A stretch of DNA of 64,000 nucleotides from Pseudomonas sp. ICMP22404 (GTDB lineage: Bacteria > Pseudomonadota > Gammaproteobacteria > Pseudomonadales > Pseudomonadaceae): the NCBI RefSeq assembly GCF_006227205.1, contig NZ_VCNG01000007.1:1-64000 (forward strand), written 5' to 3'. The notes under the pieces were generated by a model. That model searched no databases, was not told the origin of the DNA, and was given only the letters and a program-made list of their open reading frames with translations. Positions 33,562-42,364 of the stretch are shown here, in pieces. A program made the translations under genes and the position numbers. Each line of letters starts with the position of its first letter. The stretch's first letter is position 1.

Positions 33562-34719
33562 ATTAAACCGCTTTTTGCCAAGGGCCCCTCGTTGGGTGTG
33601 CGCCTGCTGGTGCTGGCCGTGCTATCGGTTGCGCTGATGGTGGTCGACGCCCGCTTCACACTGCTCAAGCCAGTGCGCAGCCAGATGTCGCTGGTCCTGA
33701 TGGAATCCTATTGGATCACCGACCTGCCGCAACGGTTGTGGCAAGGTGTGGCCAGCCAGTTTGGCAGCCGGACCGAGCTGGTCGCCGAAAACGAAAAACT
33801 CAAGACCGAGAACCTGCTGCTGCAGGGGCGCCTGCAGAAACTGGCGGCCCTCACCGAGCAGAACGTGCGGCTGCGCGAGTTGCTCAATTCCTCTGCGCTG
33901 GTCAACGAAAAGGTCGAAGTGGCCGAGTTGATCGGCATGGACCCCAACCCGTTTACCCACCGGATCGTCATCAATAAGGGTGAGCGCGACGGTGTGGTCC
34001 TCGGCCAGCCGGTGCTCGACGCCCGCGGCCTGATGGGCCAGGTGGTGGAGTTGATGCCCTACACGTCTCGCGTGCTGCTGTTGACCGATACCACCCACAG
34101 CATCCCCGTGCAGGTCAACCGCAACGGCTTGCGGGCGATTGCCAGCGGCACCGGCAACCCGGAACGCCTGGAGCTGCGGCATGTGGCCGACACCGCCGAT
34201 ATCAAGGAAGGCGACCTGCTGGTCAGCTCCGGCCTCGGCCAGCGCTTCCCGGCCGGTTACCCAGTGGCGACGGTCAAGGAAGTGATCCATGACTCCGGCC
34301 AGCCATTCGCCATTGTCCGTGCGGTACCGACCGCTGCGTTGAACCGCAGCCGTTACCTGCTGCTGGTGTTCAGCGACAACCGCACACCTGAGGAGCGCGC
34401 CAACGACGCTGCCGCGGCCCAGGAAGCCCAGGACCGGCAGGGCGGCGAAGCGGCTGTCCCCGGCGCTGGCGCACCCGTGCCGGCCGCAACGCCGAATCCA
34501 CCCGTGTCCACACCGGCTACGCCAGCCCCGGCAACCACGCCGGCTGCTGCGCCGACCACTACGCCTGCCAGGTCGGTTGCGCCTGCCGCGCCCGCCGCGA
34601 CACCGGCCAAGCCCGCAGCGCGTGCACCGACCACTCATGCACCAGCGGCCCAACCGGCGCGCCCCGCCGCCAGAGCGCCCGCCGCCACGCCCGCCACCAG
34701 GGGAGCACGAGAAGAATGA
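33562..34719 (+). CDS. mreC: Rod-shape-determining protein MreC (ATT start)
   Basis: Reading from the ATT at 33562 gives 385 residues beginning (M)IKPLFAKGPSLGVRLLVLAV, which matches the MKPxFxRGPS start of E. coli MreC. No ATG, GTG or TTG lies in the right place; the next possible start, TTG 33592, would cut off the conserved KPLFAKGPS. GGGAGGAG (33548-33555) ends 6 nt before the ATT. One membrane helix (~12-32), a coiled coil (~68-110; LVAENEKLKTENLLLQGRLQ) and the twin beta-barrel MreC domain (~115-275) follow. Residues ~290-385 are almost entirely Ala, Pro and Thr, an unusual low-complexity periplasmic tail. It scaffolds PBP2 in the elongasome. Overlaps mreD by 4 nt (ATGA). Confidence 0.92.
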   Translation: MKPLFAKGPSLGVRLLVLAVLSVALMVVDARFTLLKPVRSQMSLVLMESYWITDLPQRLWQGVASQFGSRTELVAENEKLKTENLLLQGRLQKLAALTEQNVRLRELLNSSALVNEKVEVAELIGMDPNPFTHRIVINKGERDGVVLGQPVLDARGLMGQVVELMPYTSRVLLLTDTTHSIPVQVNRNGLRAIASGTGNPERLELRHVADTADIKEGDLLVSSGLGQRFPAGYPVATVKEVIHDSGQPFAIVRAVPTAALNRSRYLLLVFSDNRTPEERANDAAAAQEAQDRQGGEAAVPGAGAPVPAATPNPPVSTPATPAPATTPAAAPTTTPARSVAPAAPAATPAKPAARAPTTHAPAAQPARPAARAPAATPATRGAREE

Positions 34720-35204
34720 GCAGTACCCACTCAGGTAACGGCTGGATAGTCTGGTTGACCTTCGCTCTCGGCCTGTTGCTCAGCGTTTCGCCGCTGCCGC
34801 AATTCATGGAAATCCTTCGCCCGTTGTGGCTGGCCTTGCTGCTGGCCTTCTGGGCGCTGGCGCTGCCACACAAGGTCGGCATGGTCACCGCCTGGTGCCT
34901 GGGGCTGGCTGAAGACGTGCTCTACGGGACGCTGCTGGGGCAGAACGCGTTGATCCTGACCTTGATTACCTTCCTGGTGCTGTCGTTGCAACAGCGTCTG
35001 CGGATGTTCCCGATGTGGCAACAGTGCCTGGTGATCCTGGTGATCTTCGGCCTGGCGCAATTGGTACAGCTATGGCTCAGCGCACTGACCGGCAATCGCC
35101 AACCAACCCTGGCACTGGTGCTGCCAGCCTTGGTCAGTGCTTTGCTATGGCCTTGGGTCAGCTTCGGTTTGCGTGGCCTGCGCCTGCGTTTCAAAATCAA
35201 CTGA
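34716..35204 (+). CDS. mreD: Rod-shape-determining membrane protein MreD
   Basis: 162 residues with five to six membrane helices (NGWIVWLTFALGLLLSVSPL, LWLALLLAFWALALP, QNALILTLITFLVLSL, LPALVSALLWPWVSFGL). The LGLAEDVLYGTLLGQNAL segment is conserved in the family. An inner-membrane partner of MreC in the elongasome. ATG overlaps the mreC stop as ATGA, so the two are coupled. The gene ends 5 bp before a MITE. Confidence 0.93.
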   Translation: MSSTHSGNGWIVWLTFALGLLLSVSPLPQFMEILRPLWLALLLAFWALALPHKVGMVTAWCLGLAEDVLYGTLLGQNALILTLITFLVLSLQQRLRMFPMWQQCLVILVIFGLAQLVQLWLSALTGNRQPTLALVLPALVSALLWPWVSFGLRGLRLRFKIN

Positions 35205-35208
35205 TTCG

Positions 35209-35337
35209 CTAGGCTCTGTACGAAAGGTCTTGAGACGAAGGTCAGGCAAGGCGAAAACAGCCGAGGATACATGAGCATTCCGAGGCTGTTTTCAACGCAG
35301 CATGAACGAGTATCAAGGCTTTCCGTATAGAGCCTAG
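35209..35337. mobile_element. IS5-type MITE with CTAG target duplications
   Basis: A 121-bp element (35213-35333) flanked by CTAG at 35209-35212 and 35334-35337. CTAG fits the YTAR target of IS5-family elements. The 21-bp ends, GCTCTGTACGAAAGGTCTTG and the inverse of TCAAGGCTTTCCGTATAGAG, are inverted with about four mismatches. An inner pair GAAAACAGCC/GGCTGTTTTC is also inverted. There is no coding capacity: it looks like the two ends of an IS joined together, mobilised in trans. It lies between mreD and maf, inside what would otherwise be one transcription unit. Confidence 0.82.
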
Positions 35338-35359
35338 GGCTCAAGCGGGAGATGCATTG

Positions 35360-35956
35360 ATGAAACCGCTTTACCTCGCCTCAGGCTCGCCGCGTCGGCG
35401 TGAACTGCTCACGCAGATCGGTGTGTCCTTTACCGCCATCAGCGCGGACATTGACGAAACTCCTCTGGATCACGAAACCCCGTCTGCCTATGTCGAGCGT
35501 CTGGCGCGTGGCAAGGCCGAGGCCGGGCGGCGGGCCTTGCCGATCGACGATGGTGGTTGCGTGTTGGGCGCCGACACGGCGGTGGTGCTCGACGGGCAGA
35601 TTCTTGGCAAACCATTGGATCAGGACGGTTCGCGCTCGATGCTGCTGAGCCTGTCTGGTCGCGACCATGAAGTGCTGACCGCTATTGCCGTGCTGGACGG
35701 CCAGCGCTGCGAATCCCGGGTGGTTCGCAGTCGGGTGCGTTTTCGCCCTATCACCGAAGAGGAAGCAGCGGCCTACTGGGCCAGCGGTGAACCCCGGGAC
35801 AAGGCCGGTGGCTATGGCATCCAGGGGTTGGGGGCGGTGTTCGTCGCCGGGCTTGAGGGCAGCTATTCTGCGGTGGTTGGCTTGCCGCTGTGCGAAACCG
35901 CGCAACTGTTGGGCCATTTCGGCATACCCTGTTGGCAAACCTTGAACGTGCGTTGA
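35360..35956 (+). CDS. maf: Maf-family nucleotide pyrophosphatase (YhdE type)
   Basis: 198 residues. The N-terminal [15 protein letters not shown] is the Maf signature, and the arginine-rich SPRRRELL form, with [20 protein letters not shown], points to the YhdE (dTTP/UTP pyrophosphatase) subgroup rather than YceF. Metal- and base-binding residues are kept in [13 protein letters not shown] and [16 protein letters not shown]. It hydrolyses dTTP, UTP and modified nucleotides, and is linked to septum inhibition when overproduced. ATG at 35360 is preferred over the TTG one codon earlier. It continues the mreBCD-maf-rng order known from other pseudomonads. Confidence 0.93.
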   Translation: MKPLYLASGSPRRRELLTQIGVSFTAISADIDETPLDHETPSAYVERLARGKAEAGRRALPIDDGGCVLGADTAVVLDGQILGKPLDQDGSRSMLLSLSGRDHEVLTAIAVLDGQRCESRVVRSRVRFRPITEEEAAAYWASGEPRDKAGGYGIQGLGAVFVAGLEGSYSAVVGLPLCETAQLLGHFGIPCWQTLNVR

Positions 35957-36012
35957 ACGCCGTCTGACCAGATGCAGCCATTATCGTGAAAATGCCTGAA
36001 CGAGACCCTGCC

Positions 36013-37470
36013 ATGAGTGAAGAGATCCTGATCAACATCACGCCGATGGAATCGCGCGTGGCGGTGGTTGAAAACGGTGTGCTGCAAGAGGTTCATGTCG
36101 AGCGCACGCAAAAGCGTGGCATTGTCGGCAACATCTACAAAGGCAAGGTGGTACGGGTGTTGCCGGGCATGCAGGCAGCGTTCGTCGATATCGGCCTGGA
36201 TCGCGCGGCATTCATCCATGCCTCGGAGATTTCCATGCGCGAGGGACCTGCCGTGGAGAGCATCGGCGCGCTGGTCCATGAAGGCCAGAGCCTGGTGGTG
36301 CAGGTCACCAAGGACCCCATCGGCTCCAAGGGCGCGCGCCTGACCACGCAACTGTCCATTCCGTCGCGCTACCTGGTGTACATGCCACGCACCGCCCATG
36401 TCGGCATTTCCCTGAAGATCGAAGACGAGGCCGAGCGCGAGCGGCTCAAGCAGGTGGTCAGCGATTGCGTGGAGAAAGAAGGGATCAAGGAAGCCGGTGG
36501 CTTCATCCTGCGCACCGCGGCCGAAGGTGCCGGCGCCGATGAGATTCTCATGGACATCCGTTACCTGCGCAGGCTCTGGGATCAGATCGCCGCGCAGATC
36601 AAGACCATTGCCACGCCCAGCGTGATCTACGAAGACCTGGGCCTGGCGCTGCGCACGCTGCGGGACCTGGTCAGCCCCAAGATCGAGAAAATCCGCATCG
36701 ACTCCCGGGAAACCTTCCAGAAGACCACCCAGTTCGTGGCCGAGTTGATGCCGGAAATCGCCGACCGCCTCGAGCATTATCCCGGCGAACGGCCGATTTT
36801 CGACCTGTACGGTGTCGAGGACGAAATCCAGAAAGCCCTGGAGCGCAAGGTGCCGCTCAAGTCCGGCGGTTACCTGGTGGTCGATCCGGCCGAGGCCATG
36901 AGCACCATCGACGTCAATACCGGCGCGTTCGTCGGCCATCGCAACCTCGAAGAAACCATCTTCAAGACCAACCTGGAAGCCGCCACGGCGATCGCTCGCC
37001 AACTGCGCCTGCGCAACCTGGGCGGGATCATCATCATCGACTTCATCGACATGGAGGACGAAGAGCACCAGCGCCAGGTGCTGAGGACCCTGGAAAAACA
37101 ACTCGAGCGCGACCACGCCAAGACCAACATCATCGGCATCACCGAGTTGGGCCTGGTGCAGATGACCCGCAAACGCACCCGCGAAAGCCTTGAGCAGGTG
37201 CTGTGCGAGCCGTGCAGCGCCTGCCAGGGCCGGGGCAAGCTCAAGACCCCGGAAACCGTGTGTTACGAAATCTTCAGGGAAATTCTTCGGGAAGCGCGCG
37301 CCTACCAGGCCACCGGTTATAGAGTGTTGGCGAACCAGAAAGTGGTGGACCGCCTGCTCGATGAGGAGTCGGGTAATGTCGCGGAGCTGGAAGCCTTTAT
37401 CGGACGTACGATTCGCTTCCAGGTGGAAACCATGTACTCCCAGGAACAATACGACGTTGTGCTGCTCTGA
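36013..37470 (+). CDS. rng: Ribonuclease G
   Basis: 485 residues. N-terminal MSEEILINITPMESRVAVVE with an S1 RNA-binding domain (~38-120; GNIYKGKVVRVLPGMQAAFVDIG). The RNase E/G catalytic core has the metal-binding aspartates in STIDVNTGAFVG and IIIIDFIDM, and the zinc-link CEPCSACQGRG (CxxC). The length matches RNase G and lacks the RNase E scaffold. Acts in 16S rRNA 5'-end maturation and mRNA decay. ATG 36013 is chosen over an in-frame start 27 nt upstream because it fits the family's N-terminus. Confidence 0.96.
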   Translation: MSEEILINITPMESRVAVVENGVLQEVHVERTQKRGIVGNIYKGKVVRVLPGMQAAFVDIGLDRAAFIHASEISMREGPAVESIGALVHEGQSLVVQVTKDPIGSKGARLTTQLSIPSRYLVYMPRTAHVGISLKIEDEAERERLKQVVSDCVEKEGIKEAGGFILRTAAEGAGADEILMDIRYLRRLWDQIAAQIKTIATPSVIYEDLGLALRTLRDLVSPKIEKIRIDSRETFQKTTQFVAELMPEIADRLEHYPGERPIFDLYGVEDEIQKALERKVPLKSGGYLVVDPAEAMSTIDVNTGAFVGHRNLEETIFKTNLEAATAIARQLRLRNLGGIIIIDFIDMEDEEHQRQVLRTLEKQLERDHAKTNIIGITELGLVQMTRKRTRESLEQVLCEPCSACQGRGKLKTPETVCYEIFREILREARAYQATGYRVLANQKVVDRLLDEESGNVAELEAFIGRTIRFQVETMYSQEQYDVVLL

Positions 37471-37531
37471 AATGGCTCCTGAAGCGGTGGTCTCGCCGAT
37501 TTGAATATCTTTGCCTGGGGAGTCCACTGAC

Positions 37532-40500
37532 ATGGAGCGTTTGACCCGCATTCTGGCCGCACTGACCCGCTGGGGCTTGGGTCTGTGCGCGCTGCTGCTG
37601 GTGCTGCTGGCGCTGTATGTCAGCCTCGGACGAGAACTGGCGCCGCTGGTTGCCGAATATCGCACCGAAGTCGAGAACCGGGCCACCGAAGCGCTGGGCC
37701 TGCCGTTTCACCTTGGCAGCCTGGAGGGCAGGTGGAGCGGCCTGGCGCCGATTCTGCTGGCTCGCGACGTGATGATCGGCGAAGGGGCCAATGCCATGCA
37801 CCTGGATGAGGTGCGTGCCGTGCCCGATCTGTGGGGCAGCCTGCTGGCCCGCCAGGTGCGCATTGCCCACCTGACGCTCGGCGGCCTGAAAATCAGCCTA
37901 AAGGAAGGCGCCGACGGCAAATGGGCCCTGGAAGGCCTGCCGGTCAAGGACGATCAGCCGTTCGACCCGCAGCAATTGTTTGATCGCATGCAGGTGGTAT
38001 CGAGGCTCTCGATCCTGGACAGCCAGGTGACCTTGCAGCCGCTGGACCAGGCGCCACTGAGCCTGACCTATGTCGGCCTGAGTCTCAGGACCGGCGTCAG
38101 CCGCCAGCGCCTGGATGCGCGCCTGACCCTGCCCGACGGGCAACCGGTGGCAATCAACCTGCGTACCCGCATTCGCGCCGCCGACTGGAAGAACGGCCAG
38201 GCCGATGCCTATCTGAGCCTGCCGCAGAGCGACTGGTCGAAATGGCTGCCGAAGCGCCTGACTCGGGAATGGAATTTCTCCCAGGCCAAGGCCGGCGGCG
38301 AGTTCTGGCTGAGTTGGGGCAACGGCATGCTGCAAAGCGCCGCCGTGCGCCTGAATGCGCCGGACATCACCGGCGCCTACGCAGACCGCAAGCCGGTACA
38401 GATCCGCAACCTGGCGCTCAACGGGTATTTCCAGCGCGAAAGCGAGGGGATCACCGCGACGTTCGACTCCCTGGCGATGAGCCTGGGTGAAACCCGCTGG
38501 GAGTCGCGCCTGCAATTGCAGCAGAGCGTTGCCACCGAGAAGACTGAAGAACGCTGGCATTTGCAGGCCGATCGCCTCGACCTGACCCCGCTTACACCGC
38601 TGCTCAACGCCTTGGCGCCTTTGCCCGCAGGCGTGGCAACGGCCATCGACCGTCTCAGGTTCACGGGTGCCCTGCGCAATGCGTGGGTGGATTACCGGCC
38701 GCAGAATAGCGGCGACCAGAAGGTCAGCTTCGCCACGAACCTGGATACGGTGGGCTTCGATGCCTATCACGGCGCCCCGGCGGCGCGGAACGTCTCGGGC
38801 AGCCTCAGCGGCGACCTCGGTGGCGGCGAGCTGCGCATGGACAGCAAGGATTTTTCCCTGCACCTGGACCCGATCTTCGCCAAGCCCTGGCAATACCTGC
38901 AAGCCAATGCGCGACTGACCTGGAAGCTCGACCATCAAGGTTTCACCCTGATTGCGCCGTACTTGAAGGTACTGGGGGAGGAGGGCCGAATTGCCGGCGA
39001 TTTCCTGATCCGCCTGCATTTCGACCACAGCCAGGAAGACTACATGGACCTGCGGGTCGGCCTGGTGGATGGCGATGGCCGCTACACTGCCAAGTATTTG
39101 CCGGCGGTGCTGAGCCCGGCCCTGGATGAGTGGTTGCGCACGGCTATCGTCAAGGGCGCTGTGGATGAAGGTTTTTTCCAGTACCAGGGGTCGCTGAACC
39201 ACGGTGCCGAGGATGCTGCCCGCAGCATCAGCCTGTTCTTCAAGGTGCATGACGCCGAGCTGGCCTTCCAGCCAGGCTGGCCTTCGGTCGCCAAGGTCAG
39301 TGGCGACGTCTTCGTCGAAGACAGCGGTGTGCGCATCTTCGCCAGTCAGGGGCAGTTGCTGGACACCCAGGTCAAAGACGTGGCGGTGAACATTCCCCAT
39401 GTCCCCAGCGGGCAGCCTTCCCACCTGCTGCTGGAGGGTGGGTTCGCCGGGGGATTGGGGGACGGGCTGAAAATCCTGCAGACGGCACCGATCGGTACGG
39501 CCGAGACGTTCGCCGGCTGGGAAGGCGAAGGCGGCCTGCAAGGTTCTGTGAAACTCGATATCCCATTGGCCAAGGGGGATCCACCGAAGATCCTGGTGGA
39601 CTTCAGCACCGCCGACGCCCGGCTCAAACTCAGCGACCCGGTGTTGGAGTTGACCCAGCTCAAGGGCGAATTCCGCTTCGACAGCAGCAAGGGGTTGAGT
39701 GGCAAGAACATCGCGGCCCGGGCGTTCGATCGACCTTTGACCGCGCAGATCTTTGCCGATGGCCGTGCCGGTGCGCTCAATACCCGGGTGGTTGCGTCCG
39801 GACGGCTGGAGGTCAAGAAACTCACCGACTGGTTGAACGTTACCCAGCCATTGCCCGTTTCCGGGGTCATTCCGTACCAGTTGCAGGTGATTCTCGACGG
39901 GGCCGACAGCCAGTTATCGGTCAGCTCCAACCTCAAGGGCGTGGCGGTTGACCTGCCGGCGCCTTTCGGCATGACGGCCGAGACCGGTCGCGACACCGTG
40001 TTCCGCATGACATTGCAGGGGCCGGAGCGACGTTACTGGGTCAATTACGGCGACCTCGCCAACTTCACGTATGCAGCGCCGGGCGGGAAGCCGGCCGACG
40101 GTCGCGGTGAGCTGTTGCTGGGCGGCGGCGATGCGGTCTTGCCTGGGGCCAAAGGGTTGCGACTGCGTGGGACGTTGTCGGAACTGGATGTCGGGCCGTG
40201 GCAGGACCTGATGAACAAATATGCCGGGCAGGACCCGAGCGGCAGCGCCAAGCAATTGCTCAGTGGCGTCGACCTGAAGGTGGGCAAGCTCACGGCCATG
40301 GGGACGACCCTGGACCAGGCATCGGTGCAGTTGGACCGCAAGCCGGACGCCTGGGCCTTGCGGCTCGACAGCCAGCAGGCCGAGGGCGGCGCCAGCCTGC
40401 CGGATGCGAAGACCGCTCCGATCGGGATCAAGCTTGACTATGTTCGCCTGCCGGCCGCGGACCCGACGGTGCAGGCCGATGAAAACGCGCCGGACCCCTT

Positions 40501-41335
40501 GGCATCGGTGGACCCCACACGGATCCCGGCGATGGATATCGCGATCGACCAGTTGTTCCAGGGACCGGATCTGATCGGAGCCTGGTCGTTGAAGGTGCGT
40601 CCGACCAGCAAAGGCATCGCGTTGAACAATCTGGACATGGGCCTCAAGGGCATGCTGCTGCAAGGCAGTGGTGGCTGGGAAGGCGTGCCCGGTTCCACCC
40701 GCAGCTGGTACAAGGGGCGTATCGGCGGCAAGAACCTGGCCGATGTGCTCAAGGGCTGGGGATTCGCCCCAAGCGTGACCAGCCAGGAATTCCACATGGA
40801 CGTCGATGGCAACTGGCCCGGCTCACCGGCGTGGGTCGCGACCAAGCGCTTTTCCGGCAGTCTCGACGCTTCGCTGAGCAAAGGCCAGTTCGTCGAGGTC
40901 GAGGGCAGCGCCCAGGCGTTGCGGGTGTTCGGCCTGTTGAACTTCAACTCCATTGGCCGGCGGCTGCGCCTGGACTTCTCCGACCTGTTCGGCAAAGGCT
41001 TGAGCTACGATCGGGTCAAGGGGCTGCTGGTGGCAAGCAATGGTGTCTACGTGACCCGTGAGCCCATTACCCTGACGGGGCCTTCGAGCAACCTGGAACT
41101 CAACGGGACATTGGACATGGTGGCCGACCGGGTCGATGCCAAGCTGCAGGTGACATTGCCGGTGACCAATAACCTGCCGATTGCCGCGCTGATTGTCGGC
41201 GCGCCAGCGGTAGGCGGCGCGCTGTTTCTGATCGACAAGTTGATCGGCGACCGCGTGGCGCGTTTTGCCAGCGTAAGATATGACGTCAAGGGACCCTGGA
41301 AAGAGCCGAAGATCACCTTCGACAAGCCGTTCTGA
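37532..41335 (+). CDS. YhdP-family AsmA-like envelope phospholipid-transport protein
   Basis: 1267 residues. One N-terminal membrane helix (RWGLGLCALLLVLLALYVSL, ~13-32) anchors a very long periplasmic beta-groove protein. YhdP, TamB and YdbH are the AsmA-like bridges thought to carry phospholipids between the membranes. Family segments seen: RATEALGLPFHLGSLEGRWS-like start (EALGLPFHLGSLEGRWSG), FEVEGSAQALRVFGLLNF as QFVEVEGSAQALRVFGLLNF, and DRVDAKLQVTLPVTNNLPIA near the C-terminus. ATG at 37532 (MERLTRILAALTRWGLG) follows GGGGAG; the TTG 21 nt upstream is less likely. It stands in the conserved rng-yhdP-nitrilase-tldD order. Confidence 0.92.
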   Translation: MERLTRILAALTRWGLGLCALLLVLLALYVSLGRELAPLVAEYRTEVENRATEALGLPFHLGSLEGRWSGLAPILLARDVMIGEGANAMHLDEVRAVPDLWGSLLARQVRIAHLTLGGLKISLKEGADGKWALEGLPVKDDQPFDPQQLFDRMQVVSRLSILDSQVTLQPLDQAPLSLTYVGLSLRTGVSRQRLDARLTLPDGQPVAINLRTRIRAADWKNGQADAYLSLPQSDWSKWLPKRLTREWNFSQAKAGGEFWLSWGNGMLQSAAVRLNAPDITGAYADRKPVQIRNLALNGYFQRESEGITATFDSLAMSLGETRWESRLQLQQSVATEKTEERWHLQADRLDLTPLTPLLNALAPLPAGVATAIDRLRFTGALRNAWVDYRPQNSGDQKVSFATNLDTVGFDAYHGAPAARNVSGSLSGDLGGGELRMDSKDFSLHLDPIFAKPWQYLQANARLTWKLDHQGFTLIAPYLKVLGEEGRIAGDFLIRLHFDHSQEDYMDLRVGLVDGDGRYTAKYLPAVLSPALDEWLRTAIVKGAVDEGFFQYQGSLNHGAEDAARSISLFFKVHDAELAFQPGWPSVAKVSGDVFVEDSGVRIFASQGQLLDTQVKDVAVNIPHVPSGQPSHLLLEGGFAGGLGDGLKILQTAPIGTAETFAGWEGEGGLQGSVKLDIPLAKGDPPKILVDFSTADARLKLSDPVLELTQLKGEFRFDSSKGLSGKNIAARAFDRPLTAQIFADGRAGALNTRVVASGRLEVKKLTDWLNVTQPLPVSGVIPYQLQVILDGADSQLSVSSNLKGVAVDLPAPFGMTAETGRDTVFRMTLQGPERRYWVNYGDLANFTYAAPGGKPADGRGELLLGGGDAVLPGAKGLRLRGTLSELDVGPWQDLMNKYAGQDPSGSAKQLLSGVDLKVGKLTAMGTTLDQASVQLDRKPDAWALRLDSQQAEGGASLPDAKTAPIGIKLDYVRLPAADPTVQADENAPDPLASVDPTRIPAMDIAIDQLFQGPDLIGAWSLKVRPTSKGIALNNLDMGLKGMLLQGSGGWEGVPGSTRSWYKGRIGGKNLADVLKGWGFAPSVTSQEFHMDVDGNWPGSPAWVATKRFSGSLDASLSKGQFVEVEGSAQALRVFGLLNFNSIGRRLRLDFSDLFGKGLSYDRVKGLLVASNGVYVTREPITLTGPSSNLELNGTLDMVADRVDAKLQVTLPVTNNLPIAALIVGAPAVGGALFLIDKLIGDRVARFASVRYDVKGPWKEPKITFDKPF

Positions 41336-41354
41336 TGGACAACGCCAATCCCCC

Positions 41355-41458
41355 TGTGGGAGCGAGCCTGTGGGAGCAAAGCTTGCTCGCGATGAACGAT
41401 GACGCGGGTTTACGGTTGGACCGAGTCGTTCGTATCGCGAGCAAGCTTTGCTCCCACA
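41355..41458. repeat. REPIN-like inverted pair, family B, chimeric left end
   Basis: Inverted 25-bp arms (41369-41393 and 41434-41458) of TGTGGGAGCAAAGCTTGCTC. A second, truncated TGTGGGAGCGAGCC unit precedes the left arm, the same arrangement as at 28779-28894. It lies between yhdP and the nitrilase-like gene. Confidence 0.8.
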
Positions 41459-41495
41459 ACCCTCGTGGCGAGGATAAGGACAGGAGGAAAGCACC

Positions 41496-42359
41496 ATGCC
41501 AGTCGCAGTGATTCAAATGGTCAGCCAAAGCGATGTACTCGCCAACCTGGCGCGTGCCCGTGTGCTGCTGGAGCAGGCCGCCGCTGGCGGTGCGCGGCTG
41601 GCGGTGCTGCCGGAAAATTTCGCGGCGATGGGGCGACAGGACGTGGCCGACATCGGTCGTGCCGAAGCCTTTGGTCAGGGACCGATCCTGCCCTGGTTGA
41701 AACAGGTCGCCCGTGACCTCAGGTTATGGATAGTGGCTGGCACCTTGCCTCTGCCGCCGGTGGACCGGCCCGAGGCCAAGGCCCATGCCTGCTCGCTGCT
41801 GGTGGACGATCAGGGCCAGATCGTGGCGCGGTACGACAAGCTGCACCTGTTCGACGTTGATGTGGCCGACAATCGTGGGCGCTACCGCGAGTCTGATGAC
41901 TATGCTTATGGCGGCAACGTGGTGGTCGCCGATACGCCGGTGGGCAGGGTGGGCCTGACGGTCTGCTACGACTTGCGTTTTCCGGAGCTGTACAGCGAGC
42001 TGCGGGCTGCCGGCGCCGAATTGATCACGGCACCCTCGGCGTTCACCGCCGTCACCGGTGCGGCTCATTGGGAGGTGCTGATTCGCGCCCGAGCCATCGA
42101 AACCCAGTGCTATGTGCTGGCGGCCGCCCAAGGGGGCGTGCATCCCGGGCCTCGGGAGACCTTTGGCCATGCGGCCATTGTCGACCCTTGGGGGCGAGTG
42201 CTGGCGCAACAGGATCAAGGCGAAGCCGTGCTGCTGGCCGAGCGTGACAGCAGCGAACAGGCGTCCATCCGGGCGCGCATGCCGGTGGCCAGCCATCGGC
42301 GCTTTTTCTCGCAGGGCGCTCGACAGCGACCTGTCCAAGACGACGAATTCAAGGCGTAA
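41496..42359 (+). CDS. Carbon-nitrogen hydrolase (Nit1/Nit2-like amidase)
   Basis: 287 residues of the nitrilase superfamily. The catalytic Glu-Lys-Cys triad is visible: E in [13 protein letters not shown] in [12 protein letters not shown] and C in [14 protein letters not shown]. The motif pattern and length match the Nit1/Nit2 group, which includes deaminated-glutathione amidases acting as metabolite repair enzymes; the exact substrate is inferred. AGGAGGAAAGCACC gives a strong ribosome site for ATG 41496. It ends 5 bp before tldD, so they are in one operon. Confidence 0.88.
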   Translation: MPVAVIQMVSQSDVLANLARARVLLEQAAAGGARLAVLPENFAAMGRQDVADIGRAEAFGQGPILPWLKQVARDLRLWIVAGTLPLPPVDRPEAKAHACSLLVDDQGQIVARYDKLHLFDVDVADNRGRYRESDDYAYGGNVVVADTPVGRVGLTVCYDLRFPELYSELRAAGAELITAPSAFTAVTGAAHWEVLIRARAIETQCYVLAAAQGGVHPGPRETFGHAAIVDPWGRVLAQQDQGEAVLLAERDSSEQASIRARMPVASHRRFFSQGARQRPVQDDEFKA

Positions 42360-42364
42360 AACAT

